64,000 nucleotides of DNA, taken from contig NZ_QGTS01000019.1 of the NCBI RefSeq assembly GCF_003182475.1, positions 19,079 to 83,078 on the forward strand, written 5' to 3'. Positions 41,420 to 52,129 of the stretch are shown here, piece by piece. The position numbers and the translations under genes are program-made. The notes beneath the pieces are model-generated. The model did not search any database. It was not told where the DNA came from and saw only the letters and a program-made list of their open reading frames with translations. This stretch comes from Mangrovibacter plantisponsor (GTDB lineage Bacteria; Pseudomonadota; Gammaproteobacteria; Enterobacterales; Enterobacteriaceae). Position 1 is the stretch's first letter, and every line of letters starts with the position of its first letter.

Positions 41420-41470
41420 CTTCGCCTTGAGGATTTTGCGCTTGAGGAATATACAGTACCTGCGGAATAT

Positions 41471-41494
41471 AGATGTGTAAACATCTGGATGGCT
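41471..41494 (+). promoter_or_regulatory. Tandem MetJ boxes before metE
   Basis: Adjacent 8-mers AGATGTGT, AAACATCT and GGATGGCT match the AGACGTCT met-box consensus in 5, 5 and 5 or so positions. The first two form a palindrome AGATGT-GTAA-ACATCT. They lie 15 bp before the metE ATG, where the MetJ-SAM repressor would act. Confidence 0.65.
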
Positions 41495-41509
41495 AAATGG
41501 AGAAAGAAA

Positions 41510-43774
41510 ATGACTGTCCTCAACCATACCCTCGGTTTTCCGCGTATTGGCCTGCGACGCGAACTGAAAAAAGCACAGGAAAGTTATTGGGCTGGCACTC
41601 TGAGCCGTGAAGCGTTGTTCGAAACCGGGCGTGAATTACGCGCACGCCACTGGCAACAACAAAGTGATGCCGGTATCAACATACTTCCTGTTGGCGACTT
41701 CGCCTGGTACGACCATGTTCTTGGCACCAGTCTGTTGTTGGGCAATGTCCCTGCACGCCACCAAAATTCCGATGGCAGTATTGATATCGACACCTTATTT
41801 CGTATTGGCCGTGGCCGGGCACCTACAGGGGAACCTGCTGCTGCCGCAGAAATGACCAAGTGGTTTAATACTAACTACCACTATATGGTGCCGGAATTTA
41901 CTCAGGGGCAGTCATTTCACCTGGCCTGGACACAACTGCTGGATGAGGTTGATGAAGCCCTGGCGCTCAACCACAGAGTAAAACCTGTGTTACTGGGGCC
42001 GGTGACTTATCTATGGTTGGGGAAAGTGAAAGGTGAGGCTTTTGACCGTTTGTCTTTACTCAACGATATTCTGCCAGTTTATCAGCAGGTTTTGGCGGAA
42101 CTGGCAAAACGTGGCATTGAGTGGGTACAAATAGATGAACCCGCTCTGGTCCTGCAATTGCCAAAGGCGTGGCTGGAGGCATTCAACCCGGCTTACGAGG
42201 CGCTGAATGGCCGGGTCAAATTACTGCTGACTACCTATTTTGAAGGTATCACCCCTAACCTCGAGACTATCACTGCATTACCTGTACAAGGGTTGCATGT
42301 CGATTTGGTTCACGGCCATGATGATGTGACTGAATTACACCGCAAACTGCCACCAGACTGGTTATTGTCTGCCGGTGTTATCAACGGGCGTAATGTCTGG
42401 CGCGCTGACTTAACACAAAAATACCAGCAACTTAAAGGCATTGCTGGCCGGCGCCCGCTATGGGTTGCCTCTTCTTGTTCTTTACTGCACAGCCCCATTG
42501 ACCTGCGTGTTGAAACCCGCCTTGATGACGAAGTGAAAAGTTGGTTTGCCTTCGCGGTACAAAAATGTGAAGAGCTGGCGTTACTTGCTCATGCGCTGAA
42601 TAGTGCTGATACCCGTAATCTGGTTGAATGGAGTGCCCCGATTCAGGCCCGGTCTGATTCTCGCCGTGTGCATAACCAGGCTGTTGCTGAGCGGCTTGCA
42701 GCTATTGGTGAACGAGACAGCCAGCGAGCAAGCGCGTACGCAAAACGCGCTCAATTGCAGCGTGCGCACTTTAATTTGCCTGCCTGGCCGACCACCACAA
42801 TAGGTTCATTCCCGCAGACTAAAGAGATTCGCGGCCTGCGCCTGGATTTCAAACAGGGGCGTTTGGATGCGGGCAATTACCGCACCAGTATCGCTGAGCA
42901 TATCCGCCAGGCGGTGCAGGAGCAGGAACGCCTGGGGCTGGACGTGCTGGTGCACGGTGAGGCAGAACGTAATGATATGGTTGAGTATTTTGGTGAGCAT
43001 CTTGATGGTTTTGCGTTCACCCAAAACGGGTGGGTACAAAGTTATGGTTCGCGCTGTGTGAAACCGCCTGTTGTGACTGGCGATGTCAGCCGCCCGGCAC
43101 CCATTACAGTTGAGTGGGCTAAATATGCCCAGTCATTAACAGATAAACCGATGAAAGGCATGTTGACCGGCCCGGTGACGATTTTATGTTGGTCATTCCC
43201 TCGCGAAGATGTCAGCCGCGAAACCATTGCGAAACAGATTGCCCTGGCACTGCGCGATGAAGTGGCAGACCTGGAAGCAGCAGGTATTGGCATTATCCAG
43301 ATAGATGAGCCCGCGTTGCGTGAAGGTTTACCGCTACGCCAGAGTGACTGGCAGGATTATTTGGCATGGGCCGTGGAAGCATTCCGTCTGAATGCTGCGG
43401 TTGCTAAAGACGAAACACAGATTCATACCCATATGTGTTACTGCGAATTTAATGACATCATGGATTCCATTGCGGCACTGGATGCTGATGTTATTACTAT
43501 CGAAACATCACGCTCTGATATGGAACTGCTGGAATCCTTTGAAGAGTTTGAATACCCGAACGAAATTGGGCCTGGTGTCTATGACATTCACTCACCCAAT
43601 GTGCCTGATGTTGCCTGGATAGAAAACCTGCTGAAGAAAGCCGCCCGTTATATTCCGGCTGAACGGTTGTGGGTAAACCCGGATTGCGGGCTGAAAACGC
43701 GGGGCTGGCAAGAAACCCGCGCAGCACTGGCAAATATGGTTGAGGCTGCCCGTAACCTGCGCCAGTCCTGTTAA
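41510..43774 (+). CDS. metE: Cobalamin-independent methionine synthase
   Basis: MetE transfers a methyl group from 5-methyltetrahydropteroyltri-L-glutamate to homocysteine. The 754 residues (E. coli 753) include the zinc ligands in HTHMCYCEF (about residues 640-645) and the C-terminal [10 protein letters not shown] cysteine. ATG 41510, preceded by GGAGAAAG, gives [14 protein letters not shown] as in E. coli; the open frame from 41390 is upstream sequence. MetR and MetJ sites lie between it and metR. Confidence 0.98.
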   Translation: MTVLNHTLGFPRIGLRRELKKAQESYWAGTLSREALFETGRELRARHWQQQSDAGINILPVGDFAWYDHVLGTSLLLGNVPARHQNSDGSIDIDTLFRIGRGRAPTGEPAAAAEMTKWFNTNYHYMVPEFTQGQSFHLAWTQLLDEVDEALALNHRVKPVLLGPVTYLWLGKVKGEAFDRLSLLNDILPVYQQVLAELAKRGIEWVQIDEPALVLQLPKAWLEAFNPAYEALNGRVKLLLTTYFEGITPNLETITALPVQGLHVDLVHGHDDVTELHRKLPPDWLLSAGVINGRNVWRADLTQKYQQLKGIAGRRPLWVASSCSLLHSPIDLRVETRLDDEVKSWFAFAVQKCEELALLAHALNSADTRNLVEWSAPIQARSDSRRVHNQAVAERLAAIGERDSQRASAYAKRAQLQRAHFNLPAWPTTTIGSFPQTKEIRGLRLDFKQGRLDAGNYRTSIAEHIRQAVQEQERLGLDVLVHGEAERNDMVEYFGEHLDGFAFTQNGWVQSYGSRCVKPPVVTGDVSRPAPITVEWAKYAQSLTDKPMKGMLTGPVTILCWSFPREDVSRETIAKQIALALRDEVADLEAAGIGIIQIDEPALREGLPLRQSDWQDYLAWAVEAFRLNAAVAKDETQIHTHMCYCEFNDIMDSIAALDADVITIETSRSDMELLESFEEFEYPNEIGPGVYDIHSPNVPDVAWIENLLKKAARYIPAERLWVNPDCGLKTRGWQETRAALANMVEAARNLRQSC

Positions 43775-43833
43775 TCAATCCGTTTAAGTGTGGCCTGCAA
43801 TGAGTAGCCGGTAATGAGTAACCAGCAATGAAA

Positions 43834-43867
43834 AAGGAAAGGCTTTTGGCCTTTCCTTGTTTTTTTA
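43834..43867 (+). terminator. Terminator of metE
   Basis: A perfect 10-bp stem AAGGAAAGGC/GCCTTTCCTT (43834-43843 with 43849-43858) is followed by GTTTTTTT. It separates metE from convergent dlhH, and the A-rich 5' side gives some minus-strand activity. Confidence 0.9.
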
Positions 43868-43880
43868 TAACGTTAGCTAC

Positions 43881-44708
43881 CTATTTTGCGCCTTTATCAT
43901 ATGCCGTGAACCAGGCGAGCATTCTTTCCCAGCCATCCTGCGCTGACGCCTGGTGGTAGCTGGGACGGTAGTCAGCGTTAAATGCGTGCCCCGCTTCCGG
44001 GTAAACCACGATTTCTGCTTTCGCATTTGCTGCGCGCAATGCCTGGCGCATGGTTTCTACGCTGTCGAGCGGGATGCCGTCATCTTTGCCGCCATACAAG
44101 CCCAAAACAGGAGCGCTAAGGTTTGCAGTAACATCAACCGGGTGTTGAGGTGATGTCAGCGTGTGTGCGCCAACCAGGCGGCCATACCAGGCCACAGCAG
44201 CTTTAAGCTGGGGGTTATGTGCGGCATACAGCCAGCTAATACGACCGCCCCAACAAAAACCAGTAACAAACAAACGGTGCAGATCACCATGGTGTTTACC
44301 GGCCCAGCTAGCCACATGATCAAGGTCGGCCAGCACCTGAGCATCGGGTACTTTGCTCACCAGATCGCGGAGTAATGCGCTGATCTCATCGTATTCATTC
44401 GGGCACCCCTGGCGGAAATAGAGTTCCGGAGCTACGGCCAGATACCCCAGGTGCGCCAGACGCCTGCATACATCTTTTATATGTTCATGCACGCCGAAGA
44501 TCTCTTGCACCACAATGACAACGGGCAAAGGAGCGGCTACATCCTGTGGCCTTGCATACCAGGCTGGCATGTTTTCACCCTGGGTTGCTATGGTCGTTTC
44601 GCCTGTGTGTAACCCCTCATCGCTGGTATGAATGACGGTTGATGTTACTGGGGATACCGCAGGTGCGAATTGGTTATTGGCAGGCGTGGTTGTCTTTTTT
44701 TCTGTCAT
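43881..44708 (-). CDS. dlhH: Dienelactone hydrolase family protein YsgA/DlhH
   Basis: This is an alpha/beta hydrolase of the dienelactone hydrolase (carboxymethylenebutenolidase) family; its physiological substrate is not known. The 275 residues contain the nucleophile cysteine in TGFCWGGRISW, plus YGGKDDGIP and GHAFNADYRPSYH with the aspartate and histidine of the triad. I chose ATG 44708 with GGAG 7 bp upstream rather than 44720. It is divergent from udp. Confidence 0.92.
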   Translation of the reverse strand: MTEKKTTTPANNQFAPAVSPVTSTVIHTSDEGLHTGETTIATQGENMPAWYARPQDVAAPLPVVIVVQEIFGVHEHIKDVCRRLAHLGYLAVAPELYFRQGCPNEYDEISALLRDLVSKVPDAQVLADLDHVASWAGKHHGDLHRLFVTGFCWGGRISWLYAAHNPQLKAAVAWYGRLVGAHTLTSPQHPVDVTANLSAPVLGLYGGKDDGIPLDSVETMRQALRAANAKAEIVVYPEAGHAFNADYRPSYHQASAQDGWERMLAWFTAYDKGAK

Positions 44709-44820
44709 AGCAATCTCCATGTGAATAGCGCATAAACTTAACTATAGCTGCACAAGGGTGGGCTGGCAGTGTACAAAAAGTGTAATTAAAACAAATTTCT
44801 TAACTGGTCCGATTACAATT

Positions 44821-44836
44821 TGTGATTAATATCACA
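44821..44836 (+). promoter_or_regulatory. CRP site 2 of the udp promoter
   Basis: TGTGATTAATATCACA is a perfect palindromic CRP half-site pair. Its centre is 52 bp upstream of the next CRP site, the spacing known for CRP/CytR-controlled promoters such as deoP2. CytR-like sequence (GCAACGTAATGTAAT, 44846-44860) lies between them. Confidence 0.75.
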
Positions 44837-44872
44837 ATCTATAAGCAACGTAATGTAATCTTGAAGTTTTAA

Positions 44873-44888
44873 GGTGATTACTGTCACT
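44873..44888 (+). promoter_or_regulatory. CRP site 1 of the udp promoter
   Basis: GGTGATTACTGTCACT is a weaker CRP site. It is centred at 44880.5, which would be -41.5 if transcription starts near 44922; the TAGAGT at 44910-44915 fits as the -10 element. Confidence 0.65.
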
Positions 44889-44959
44889 TTTTAAAGCCAG
44901 ATACTTCAGTAGAGTACAGTTTTACTTCACCCGAACATTGACTCAAAGAGGAGTGATTT

Positions 44960-45721
44960 ATGTCCAGGTCTGATGTGTTTCATCTTGGGCTTACCAAAGC
45001 GGATTTACAGGGCGCAACACTGGCGATTGTTCCGGGCGATCCTGAGCGGGTGGAAAAAATAGCCGCATTAATGGATAACCCGGTAAAACTGGCCGCACAC
45101 CGTGAATTTACGTCATGGAGAGCGGAGTTAGCCGGGAAATCGGTCATTGTTTGCTCCACCGGCATTGGTGGCCCGTCTACCTCGATTGCTGTTGAAGAGT
45201 TAGCTCAACTGGGTATTCGTACCTTCCTGCGTGTAGGGACCACTGGTGCCATTCAGCCGCATATCAATGTTGGCGATGTCCTGGTCACAACGGCATCTGT
45301 GCGCCTTGATGGCGCGAGCCTGCATTTTGCACCGATGGAGTACCCGGCGGTGGCGGATTTTGCCTGCACTACTGCATTAGTCGAAGCAGCCAAAGCCGTT
45401 GGTGCTACCACTCATATTGGGGTGACTGCATCGTCTGATACTTTTTACCCAGGCCAGGAACGCTATGACACGTTTTCCGGGCGCGTTGTCAGCCGCTTTA
45501 AAGGCTCTATGGAAGAGTGGCAACAAATGGGTGTCATGAACTACGAAATGGAATCTGCGACGCTGCTGACTATGTGTGCCAGCCAGGGTTTACGCGCCGG
45601 TATGGTTGCTGGTGTCATTGTTAACCGCACCCAGCAAGAAATCCCTAACGCGGAAACCATGAAACAAACGGAAAGCCATGCGGTGAAAATCGTGGTAGAG
45701 GCTGCGCGTCGCCTGCTGTGA
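44960..45721 (+). CDS. udp: Uridine phosphorylase
   Basis: Udp cleaves uridine with phosphate to uracil and ribose-1-phosphate. The 253 residues match E. coli. The family signature [16 protein letters not shown] and the nucleoside-binding [16 protein letters not shown] and YEMESATL regions are present. The start ATG at 44960 has AGAGGAG upstream. Two CRP sites with a CytR-like element precede it. Confidence 0.98.
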   Translation: MSRSDVFHLGLTKADLQGATLAIVPGDPERVEKIAALMDNPVKLAAHREFTSWRAELAGKSVIVCSTGIGGPSTSIAVEELAQLGIRTFLRVGTTGAIQPHINVGDVLVTTASVRLDGASLHFAPMEYPAVADFACTTALVEAAKAVGATTHIGVTASSDTFYPGQERYDTFSGRVVSRFKGSMEEWQQMGVMNYEMESATLLTMCASQGLRAGMVAGVIVNRTQQEIPNAETMKQTESHAVKIVVEAARRLL

Positions 45722-45734
45722 TTATTGCCAATAC

Positions 45735-45764
45735 ACCAGCGGGGGACCCTCCGCTGGTTTATCT
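45735..45764 (+). terminator. Terminator of udp
   Basis: ACCAGCGG (45735-45742) pairs with CCGCTGGT (45751-45758) and is followed by TTATCT. Confidence 0.75.
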
Positions 45765-45851
45765 CATGCTCTCTTGTTCCTCCCTCCTGAACGGCGAAAA
45801 AACAGCCAAATTACCTCAAGATAGCCATCCGGCACCATAAAGCCTTTTAAT

Positions 45852-45867
45852 CTGGACATTTATACAG
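45852..45867 (+). promoter_or_regulatory. LexA box upstream of rmuC
   Basis: CTGGACATTTATACAG is a CTG-N10-CAG SOS box located 40 bp before the rmuC start. E. coli rmuC (yigN) is a LexA-regulon gene with a similar site. Confidence 0.75.
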
Positions 45868-45907
45868 CAAAATTTTAGCAGACTCAGATTTTCAGGTGGG
45901 AGGGAGT

Positions 45908-47296
45908 GTGGCATTTACCTGGTTTTTCCTTGCGGGCGGATTAGCCGTAGGCGGCTTAACGGGCTGGTTGCTTGCCAGTTTGCGCGCAGCACGGCATATG
46001 GCAGAAGAACAGGCCGCGCATCGTGATGTGTATGGTGAACTTATGGCAACCCGCCAGCAACTGGTGCAAAGCCAACACTGGCAAGAAGAATACGAACAAC
46101 TGAATCAGGAGTTGCGTAATCAACTGGATATTAACCGTATTCAGGAAGCAGACCTGCGGGAAATGGCCACCCGGCTGGAAGAAAACCGTTTACATACGGA
46201 AGATAAACACCGGCAGATGATCAACAGTGAACAACGCCTGAGTGAACAGTTTGAAAACCTGGCTAACCGCATTTTTTCTCAAAGCCACCAACGTATGGAT
46301 GAGCAGAACCGCCAGAGTTTGTCGGGCCTGCTGGCACCTTTGCGGGAACAACTGGACGGCTTTCGTCGCCAGGTTCAGGAGAATTTTGGAACAGAGGCAC
46401 GTGAGCGGCATACCCTGACCCACGAAATTCGGCAACTACAGCAGCTCAATGCGAAGATGACGCAAGAGGCAGTCAACCTTACCCGTGCGCTGAAAGGTGA
46501 TAATAAAACTCAGGGGAACTGGGGAGAAGTGGTTCTGGCTCGTGTTCTGGAAGCTTCCGGTTTGCGGGAAGGGGCTGAATATGAAACCCAGGTCAGTGTC
46601 ACATTAGATAACCACAGCCGTATGCAGCCCGATGTGATTGTGCGCCTGCCACAAAATAAAGATGTGGTAATAGACGCCAAAATGACGCTGGTGGCCTATG
46701 AGCGCTATTTTAATGCCGATGATGATGTGACCCGTGAAGCGGCACTTAGTGAACATATTGCGGCAATACGTAACCATATTCGCCTGCTGGGCCGTAAAGA
46801 TTATCAACAACTTCCCGGTTTACGCTCGCTGGATTATGTGCTGATGTTTATTCCGGTGGAGCCCGCTTTTTTATTGGCAATAGACCGCCAGCCAGAGCTG
46901 ATTAGCGAAGCTTTGCGCAATAATATTATGCTGGTCAGCCCGACAACGCTGTTGGTGGCACTGCGCACGATAGCGAACCTGTGGCGCTACGAGCATCAAA
47001 GCCGTAATGCCCAACAAATCGCTGAGCGTGCAAGCCGGTTGTATGACAAAATGCGCCTCTTTGTTGATGATATGATGGCAATAGGGCAAAGCCTTAACAA
47101 AGCCCAGGACAATTATCACCAGGCAATGAAAAAATTAGCTCATGGGCGCGGGAATTTGCTGGTTCAGGCAGATTCATTCCGTGAGTTAGGGGTAGAGATC
47201 AAGCGTGAGATAAATCCTGAACTAACAGAACAGGCACGCCAGGAAGATACTGATGCCAGTGTGGCATCACGGCAGGATACGCCACTACCGCCCTGA
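45908..47296 (+). CDS. rmuC: DNA recombination protein RmuC
   Basis: RmuC limits inversions at short inverted repeats and belongs to the RmuC nuclease-like family. The 462 residues (E. coli 475) have an N-terminal membrane anchor (about 3-22), a long coiled coil (about 25-170) and the C-terminal PD-(D/E)XK-like domain with TQGNWGEVVLARVLEASGLREG and KDVVIDAKMTLVAYERY. I chose GTG 45908 with GGGAGG 5 bp upstream; GTG 45896 is the alternative. The C-terminus is shorter than in E. coli. Confidence 0.93.
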   Translation: MAFTWFFLAGGLAVGGLTGWLLASLRAARHMAEEQAAHRDVYGELMATRQQLVQSQHWQEEYEQLNQELRNQLDINRIQEADLREMATRLEENRLHTEDKHRQMINSEQRLSEQFENLANRIFSQSHQRMDEQNRQSLSGLLAPLREQLDGFRRQVQENFGTEARERHTLTHEIRQLQQLNAKMTQEAVNLTRALKGDNKTQGNWGEVVLARVLEASGLREGAEYETQVSVTLDNHSRMQPDVIVRLPQNKDVVIDAKMTLVAYERYFNADDDVTREAALSEHIAAIRNHIRLLGRKDYQQLPGLRSLDYVLMFIPVEPAFLLAIDRQPELISEALRNNIMLVSPTTLLVALRTIANLWRYEHQSRNAQQIAERASRLYDKMRLFVDDMMAIGQSLNKAQDNYHQAMKKLAHGRGNLLVQADSFRELGVEIKREINPELTEQARQEDTDASVASRQDTPLPP

Positions 47297-47408
47297 CAGG
47301 CGCAATAACAATCGTTCGGTGGTATTTTGCCACCGGGTTTGAGACTTAGAGCAATATTGCGCAATCTGTTACACTTCACACTCTTTTTTAGGATGGGCAG
47401 GCACTAAG

Positions 47409-48170
47409 ATGGCTGATGAATCTGATTCAAAAGATACTACGCATTTCGGTTATCGCACCGTAGCGACAGAACAAAAGGCGGATATGGTCGCGCAGGTTTT
47501 TCATTCGGTGGCGTCAAAGTACGACCTGATGAACGATCTGATGTCCTTTGGTATTCATCGCATATGGAAGCGCTTCACTATTGATTGCAGTGGTGTAAGG
47601 CGTGGGCAGTGTGTGCTCGATTTAGCGGGTGGTACCGGCGACCTGGCTGCCAAATTCTCGCGGCTGGTTGGCGACAGCGGCAAAGTGGTGCTGGCAGATA
47701 TTAATGACTCCATGTTGAAAATGGGGCGTGAGAAACTGCGTAACCTCGGCATTGTCGGTAATGTTGAGTATGTTCAGGCCAACGCTGAAGCGCTGCCATT
47801 CCCGGACAATACCTTTGACTGCATTACCATCTCTTTTGGGCTGCGTAATGTGACAGATAAAGACAAAGCGTTGCGCTCAATGTTTCGCGTTCTGAAACCC
47901 GGTGGTCGGTTGCTGGTGCTGGAGTTTTCTAAACCCATTCTGAAACCGCTCAGTAAGGCTTATGACGCGTACTCTTTCCATGTCCTGCCGCGGATTGGCG
48001 AATTGGTTGCTCATGATGCGGAAAGTTACCGCTACCTGGCTGAGTCGATTCGCATGCACCCTGACCAGGAAACACTGAAGGGCATGATGGAAAACGCCGG
48101 GTTTGAAAACGTCACTTATTTCAATTTGACTGGCGGAATTGTCGCACTGCATCGCGGCTATAAATTCTGA
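47409..48170 (+). CDS. ubiE: Ubiquinone/menaquinone C-methyltransferase
   Basis: UbiE methylates 2-polyprenyl-6-methoxy-1,4-benzoquinol and demethylmenaquinol with SAM. The 253 residues (E. coli 251) carry the SAM motif [15 protein letters not shown] and the post-motifs [22 protein letters not shown] and [10 protein letters not shown]. It is followed at 25 bp by ubiJ. Confidence 0.98.
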   Translation: MADESDSKDTTHFGYRTVATEQKADMVAQVFHSVASKYDLMNDLMSFGIHRIWKRFTIDCSGVRRGQCVLDLAGGTGDLAAKFSRLVGDSGKVVLADINDSMLKMGREKLRNLGIVGNVEYVQANAEALPFPDNTFDCITISFGLRNVTDKDKALRSMFRVLKPGGRLLVLEFSKPILKPLSKAYDAYSFHVLPRIGELVAHDAESYRYLAESIRMHPDQETLKGMMENAGFENVTYFNLTGGIVALHRGYKF

Positions 48171-48195
48171 AGAAAGACCTGACAGGAGGCGCAGG

Positions 48196-48801
48196 ATGCC
48201 ATTTATGCCATTGATGACAGCAGGGATTGAAACCGCACTGAATAAGCTGCTCTGGCAGGATAAAGCACTCAGGGCAGCCCGCCTGCGGTTATACGGGAAA
48301 GTATTGCGTATCACCCTTCAGGAACTGAATGCCCCTCTTGTTATGGTTTTCAGTGAACAACAACTGGATGTCGTGGCGCAGTGGGATGGTGAAGTCGATT
48401 GCACGGTGGTAACACGGTTATCGGTTTTGCCCTCTCTGCGAGACCGTAGTCAGCTAACTCAGCTGATTCGCCAGGGTGATCTTGAGGTCCAGGGCGATAT
48501 CCAGGTTGTACAGAACATGGTGGCGCTACTTGACCTGGCTGAAACTGACCCGGCAGAAATGCTGGCTCCCTGGACGGGAGACGTTGTTGCAGAAGGCCTG
48601 AGCAGGGCTGTGCGCAATGGTGGCCAATTTTTGAAGCAAAGGCTGGTACGCCAGCGCCAGAATGTATCTCAGGCTATAACTGAGGAGTGGCGTCTGGCGC
48701 CTGGCTCGCTTGAAGTTGCGTGGTTTACTGAAGAAGCACAAGCACTAAATACTGCTGTTGAAAACCTGAGTCAGCGGCTTGAGAAACTGGAGGCCAAATG
48801 A
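48196..48801 (+). CDS. ubiJ: Ubiquinone biosynthesis accessory factor UbiJ
   Basis: UbiJ (YigP) binds polyprenyl lipid through an SCP2 domain and, with UbiK, supports the soluble Ubi complex for aerobic ubiquinone synthesis. The 201 residues equal E. coli, with the SCP2-type core [21 protein letters not shown] and a C-terminal coiled coil ([17 protein letters not shown]). I chose ATG 48196, preceded by AGGCGCAGG; the open frame upstream is not coding. In E. coli the sRNA EsrE overlaps the 3' part of this gene; I cannot verify it here. It overlaps ubiB by ATGA. Confidence 0.95.
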   Translation: MPFMPLMTAGIETALNKLLWQDKALRAARLRLYGKVLRITLQELNAPLVMVFSEQQLDVVAQWDGEVDCTVVTRLSVLPSLRDRSQLTQLIRQGDLEVQGDIQVVQNMVALLDLAETDPAEMLAPWTGDVVAEGLSRAVRNGGQFLKQRLVRQRQNVSQAITEEWRLAPGSLEVAWFTEEAQALNTAVENLSQRLEKLEAK

Positions 48802-50438
48802 CGCCAGGTGAGATTCGCCGCCTGTACTTCATCATTCGTACTTTTCTGACTTACGGCCTTGATGAACTTATCCCCAAAATGCGCATTACGCTGCCACTGC
48901 GTTTATGGCGGCGTTTGTTGTTCTGGTTGCCAAACCGGCATAAAGATTTGCCGCTAGGTGAGCGTCTGCGGTTGGCGTTACAGGAACTGGGCCCGGTCTG
49001 GATAAAGTTTGGCCAGATGTTATCCACTCGCCGGGATCTGTTTCCCCCGGCGATTGCGGATCAACTGGCTTTGTTACAAGACCGTGTTGCCCCCTTTGAT
49101 GGTCGCCTTGCACAGCAACAAATCGAAAAGGCGATGGGCGATATTCCTGTGGAAACCTGGTTTGATGATTTTTCTGTCGAACCACTTGCGTCTGCATCTA
49201 TTGCGCAGGTACATACCGCACGTCTGAAAGACAACGGCAAAGAGGTGGTTATTAAGGTTATCCGCCCGGATATCCAGCCTGTTATTAAAGCCGATATTCG
49301 GCTTATTTACCGCCTGGCGCGCTGGGTGCCACGCCTGATGCCGGATGGGCGCAGGTTACGCCCCACGGAAGTGGTGCGTGAATACGAAAAAACCTTAATG
49401 GACGAACTGAATTTACTGCGGGAAGCCGCCAATGGTATTCAGTTGCGCCGCAATTTCGAAAACAGCCCCATGCTGTACGTCCCGGAAGTTTACTCTGACT
49501 ACTGCAGCGAGAATATGCTGGTCATGGAACGTATCTATGGGATACCGGTCTCAGATGTTGCAGCCCTGGAAAAAAATGGCACCAACATGAAGCTCCTGGC
49601 TGAGCGTGGGGTTCAGGTGTTTTTTACTCAGGTTTTTCGTGACAGTTTCTTTCACGCTGATATGCATCCGGGCAATATTTTTGTAAGTTACGAGCATCCG
49701 GAAAACCCGCAGTACATCGGTATCGATTGTGGGATTGTGGGGTCGCTTAATAAAGACGACAAACGCTATCTGGCTGAAAACTTTATCGCATTTTTTAACC
49801 GTGATTACCGCAAAGTAGCTGAACTGCATGTGGATTCAGGATGGGTTCCGCCAGATACCAATGTGGAAGAGTTTGAGTTTGCCATCCGTACCGTTTGTGA
49901 GCCGATTTTTGAAAAGCCGCTGGCGGAAATCTCCTTCGGTCATGTATTACTCAATCTGTTTAATACAGCCCGGCGGTTCAATATGGAAGTACAACCGCAA
50001 CTGGTGCTGTTACAGAAAACCCTGTTATATGTAGAAGGTGTCGGGCGGCAACTTTACCCACAACTCGACTTATGGAAAACGGCAAAACCGTTCCTTGAAT
50101 CCTGGATAAAAGACCAGGTGGGTATTCCCGCGCTGGTTCGGGCATTCAAAGAGAAAGCGCCATTTTGGGTAGAAAAAATGCCGGAAATCCCGGAGCTTTT
50201 TTATGAAAGTTTGCGCCAGGGGCGGCATTTACAGCACAGCATGGATAAGATTTCCCGTGAATTGCACGATAATCGGGTACGTCAGGGGCAGTCGCGATAT
50301 TTGTTTGGTATTGGTGCAACACTGATTGTCAGTGGTACGCTGTTGCTAATTAATCGGCCTGACTGGGGTATGATGCCCGCATGGCTAATGGTAGGTGGCA
50401 TCGCTGCGTGGCTTGTGGGCTGGTGGCGTACTACCTGA
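48798..50438 (+). CDS. ubiB: Ubiquinone biosynthesis regulatory protein kinase-like UbiB
   Basis: UbiB is an atypical kinase/ATPase of the ABC1/COQ8 family required for ubiquinone synthesis. The 546 residues equal E. coli. The family KxGQ motif is [11 protein letters not shown], the A-rich loop is in [11 protein letters not shown], catalytic residues are in [12 protein letters not shown], and two membrane segments occupy the C-terminus (about 500-540). It is translationally coupled to ubiJ. Confidence 0.97.
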   Translation: MTPGEIRRLYFIIRTFLTYGLDELIPKMRITLPLRLWRRLLFWLPNRHKDLPLGERLRLALQELGPVWIKFGQMLSTRRDLFPPAIADQLALLQDRVAPFDGRLAQQQIEKAMGDIPVETWFDDFSVEPLASASIAQVHTARLKDNGKEVVIKVIRPDIQPVIKADIRLIYRLARWVPRLMPDGRRLRPTEVVREYEKTLMDELNLLREAANGIQLRRNFENSPMLYVPEVYSDYCSENMLVMERIYGIPVSDVAALEKNGTNMKLLAERGVQVFFTQVFRDSFFHADMHPGNIFVSYEHPENPQYIGIDCGIVGSLNKDDKRYLAENFIAFFNRDYRKVAELHVDSGWVPPDTNVEEFEFAIRTVCEPIFEKPLAEISFGHVLLNLFNTARRFNMEVQPQLVLLQKTLLYVEGVGRQLYPQLDLWKTAKPFLESWIKDQVGIPALVRAFKEKAPFWVEKMPEIPELFYESLRQGRHLQHSMDKISRELHDNRVRQGQSRYLFGIGATLIVSGTLLLINRPDWGMMPAWLMVGGIAAWLVGWWRTT

Positions 50439-50510
50439 TTTTTTCATTATGAAAGCGTAAGCCCCGCAATGCGCGAGGCCGGACTTCACTTTTCGTCTCT
50501 GAGGAACATT

Positions 50511-50774
50511 ATGGGTGGTATTAGTATCTGGCAATTATTGATAATCGTTGTCATTGTTGTGTTGCTGTTTGGCACCAAGAAACTCAGTTCTTTGGGTTCT
50601 GATCTTGGCGCATCCATCAAAGGCTTTAAAAAAGCAATGAATGATGACGATGACGACAAAGGCGACAAAACGAAATCCGCACCTGATGCCGATTTCACCA
50701 CCAAGAACTTGTCAGAAAAAACTGACGAGACCACGAAAGACGAACAGAAAAAGAGCGATAAAGAGCAGGTGTAA
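50511..50774 (+). CDS. tatA: Twin-arginine translocase subunit TatA
   Basis: TatA forms the oligomeric pore-like component of the Tat system for folded proteins. The 87 residues (E. coli 89) show one N-terminal membrane segment (about 5-20), the FGTKKL hinge, an amphipathic helix and an acidic, Lys-rich tail. ATG 50511 ([10 protein letters not shown]) is chosen with GAGGAAC upstream; the open frame to 50469 is not coding. tatB follows at 3 bp. Confidence 0.97.
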   Translation: MGGISIWQLLIIVVIVVLLFGTKKLSSLGSDLGASIKGFKKAMNDDDDDKGDKTKSAPDADFTTKNLSEKTDETTKDEQKKSDKEQV

Positions 50775-50777
50775 ACA

Positions 50778-51308
50778 GTGTTCGATATTGGTTTTGGCGA
50801 GTTATTACTGATTTTTATAATTGGTCTGGTTGTGCTTGGGCCTGAACGCCTGCCTGTCGCTGTGAAAACAGTGGCGGGTTGGGTTCGGGCGTTGCGTTCG
50901 CTCGCCTCAACTGTGCAAAACGAGTTGGCGCAGGAGTTAAAGCTTCAGGAATTTCAGGACAGCCTGAAAAAAGTTGAAAAGGCGAGCATGGACCACCTGA
51001 CGCCTGAACTGAAGTCTTCTATGGATGAACTGCGTGAGGCTGCTGAGTCAATGAAGCGCTCCTATAGCCAGCATGATCCAGAAAAACTCAGCGATGAAGA
51101 AAACACTATTCGCAACCCTGCGAAGCAACAGGCAGAGCAGGATGAAATAGTATCTTCGTCAACTGAACCCGGTACAGCCTCAGAAACGGTAACATCGCAC
51201 TCATCTGAAGCACCCGTCAACTCGTCTGATGTACACGAGCCTGAAACGATAGCAGGCGAAACCAGCGATGAAACTCCTGTGTCTTCCGTACCGACTAAAA
51301 AAGGGTAA
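50778..51308 (+). CDS. tatB: Twin-arginine translocase subunit TatB
   Basis: TatB forms the signal-peptide receptor with TatC. The 176-residue product (E. coli 171) has the [28 protein letters not shown] start with the conserved glutamate E8, an amphipathic helix and a long acidic, Ser/Thr-rich tail that differs from E. coli. It begins with GTG 50778. tatC follows 2 bp later. Confidence 0.97.
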   Translation: MFDIGFGELLLIFIIGLVVLGPERLPVAVKTVAGWVRALRSLASTVQNELAQELKLQEFQDSLKKVEKASMDHLTPELKSSMDELREAAESMKRSYSQHDPEKLSDEENTIRNPAKQQAEQDEIVSSSTEPGTASETVTSHSSEAPVNSSDVHEPETIAGETSDETPVSSVPTKKG

Positions 51309-51310
51309 CT

Positions 51311-52087
51311 ATGGCAGTCGATGATACCCAACCGCTGATTAGTCATCTGATTGAGCTTCGCAAACGCCTGCTGAATTGTATGATTGCTGTGCTGGTCATC
51401 TTTCTTGCGCTGGTCTACTTTGCCAATGACATCTATCAACTGATTTCGGCGCCATTAATTAAACAGATGCCCCATGGCGCGAGCATGATCGCAACCGATG
51501 TCGCATCGCCATTTTTCACCCCCATCAAGCTGACGATTATGGTGTCGGTGATTTTGTCGGCGCCCGTTATCCTGTACCAGGTGTGGGCATTTATTGCCCC
51601 AGCGCTCTACCGGCATGAGCGGCGCCTGGTGGTGCCATTGCTGGTTTCCAGTACGTTTTTGTTTTATATCGGCATGGCCTTTGCGTATTTTGTGGTTTTT
51701 CCCCTCGCATTTGGCTTCCTTACTCGTACCGCACCCGCAGGGGTTGTGATATCGACGGATATCACTAATTACCTCGATTTTGTCATGTCGCTCTTCATGG
51801 CGTTTGGTGTGGCATTTGAAGTCCCCGTTGCGATTGTCCTGTTGTGCTGGATGGGCGTGACAACCCCGGCGGACTTGAAGAAAAAGCGCCCTTACATACT
51901 GGTTGGGGCATTTGTGGTGGGTATGCTGCTCACACCACCCGATATCTTTTCACAGACATTGCTGGCTGTGCCTATGTATTTGTTGTTTGAGATAGGCGTT
52001 TTCTGTTCCCGGTTTTATGTAGGGAAACGCCGTCCACGGGATACGTCCGATGACGAAGATCCGGATAACGCAGACAGCGCCAGCTAA
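51311..52087 (+). CDS. tatC: Twin-arginine translocase subunit TatC
   Basis: TatC recognises the twin-arginine motif. The 258 residues equal E. coli, with six membrane segments, the conserved [10 protein letters not shown] cytosolic N-terminus and the [16 protein letters not shown] segment with the conserved glutamate. It is the last gene of tatABC; a strong perfect inverted repeat follows. Confidence 0.97.
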   Translation: MAVDDTQPLISHLIELRKRLLNCMIAVLVIFLALVYFANDIYQLISAPLIKQMPHGASMIATDVASPFFTPIKLTIMVSVILSAPVILYQVWAFIAPALYRHERRLVVPLLVSSTFLFYIGMAFAYFVVFPLAFGFLTRTAPAGVVISTDITNYLDFVMSLFMAFGVAFEVPVAIVLLCWMGVTTPADLKKKRPYILVGAFVVGMLLTPPDIFSQTLLAVPMYLLFEIGVFCSRFYVGKRRPRDTSDDEDPDNADSAS

Positions 52088-52101
52088 TTTCATTTAAACC
52101 G

Positions 52102-52118
52102 CCGCCCTTACTGGGCGG
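52102..52118 (+). repeat. GC-rich hairpin, first copy, after tatC
   Basis: CCGCCC-TTACT-GGGCGG is a perfect 6-bp stem. A near-identical copy (CCGCCCTTACCGGGCG) is repeated 160 bp later just before tatD. Confidence 0.7.
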
Positions 52119-52129
52119 TCAGATTGATG

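Noticed and set aside
47314..47341. CGGTGG/CCACCG hairpin after rmuC
   Set aside because: Short stem and poor T-tail (GGGTTTGAG); terminator status is not supported.
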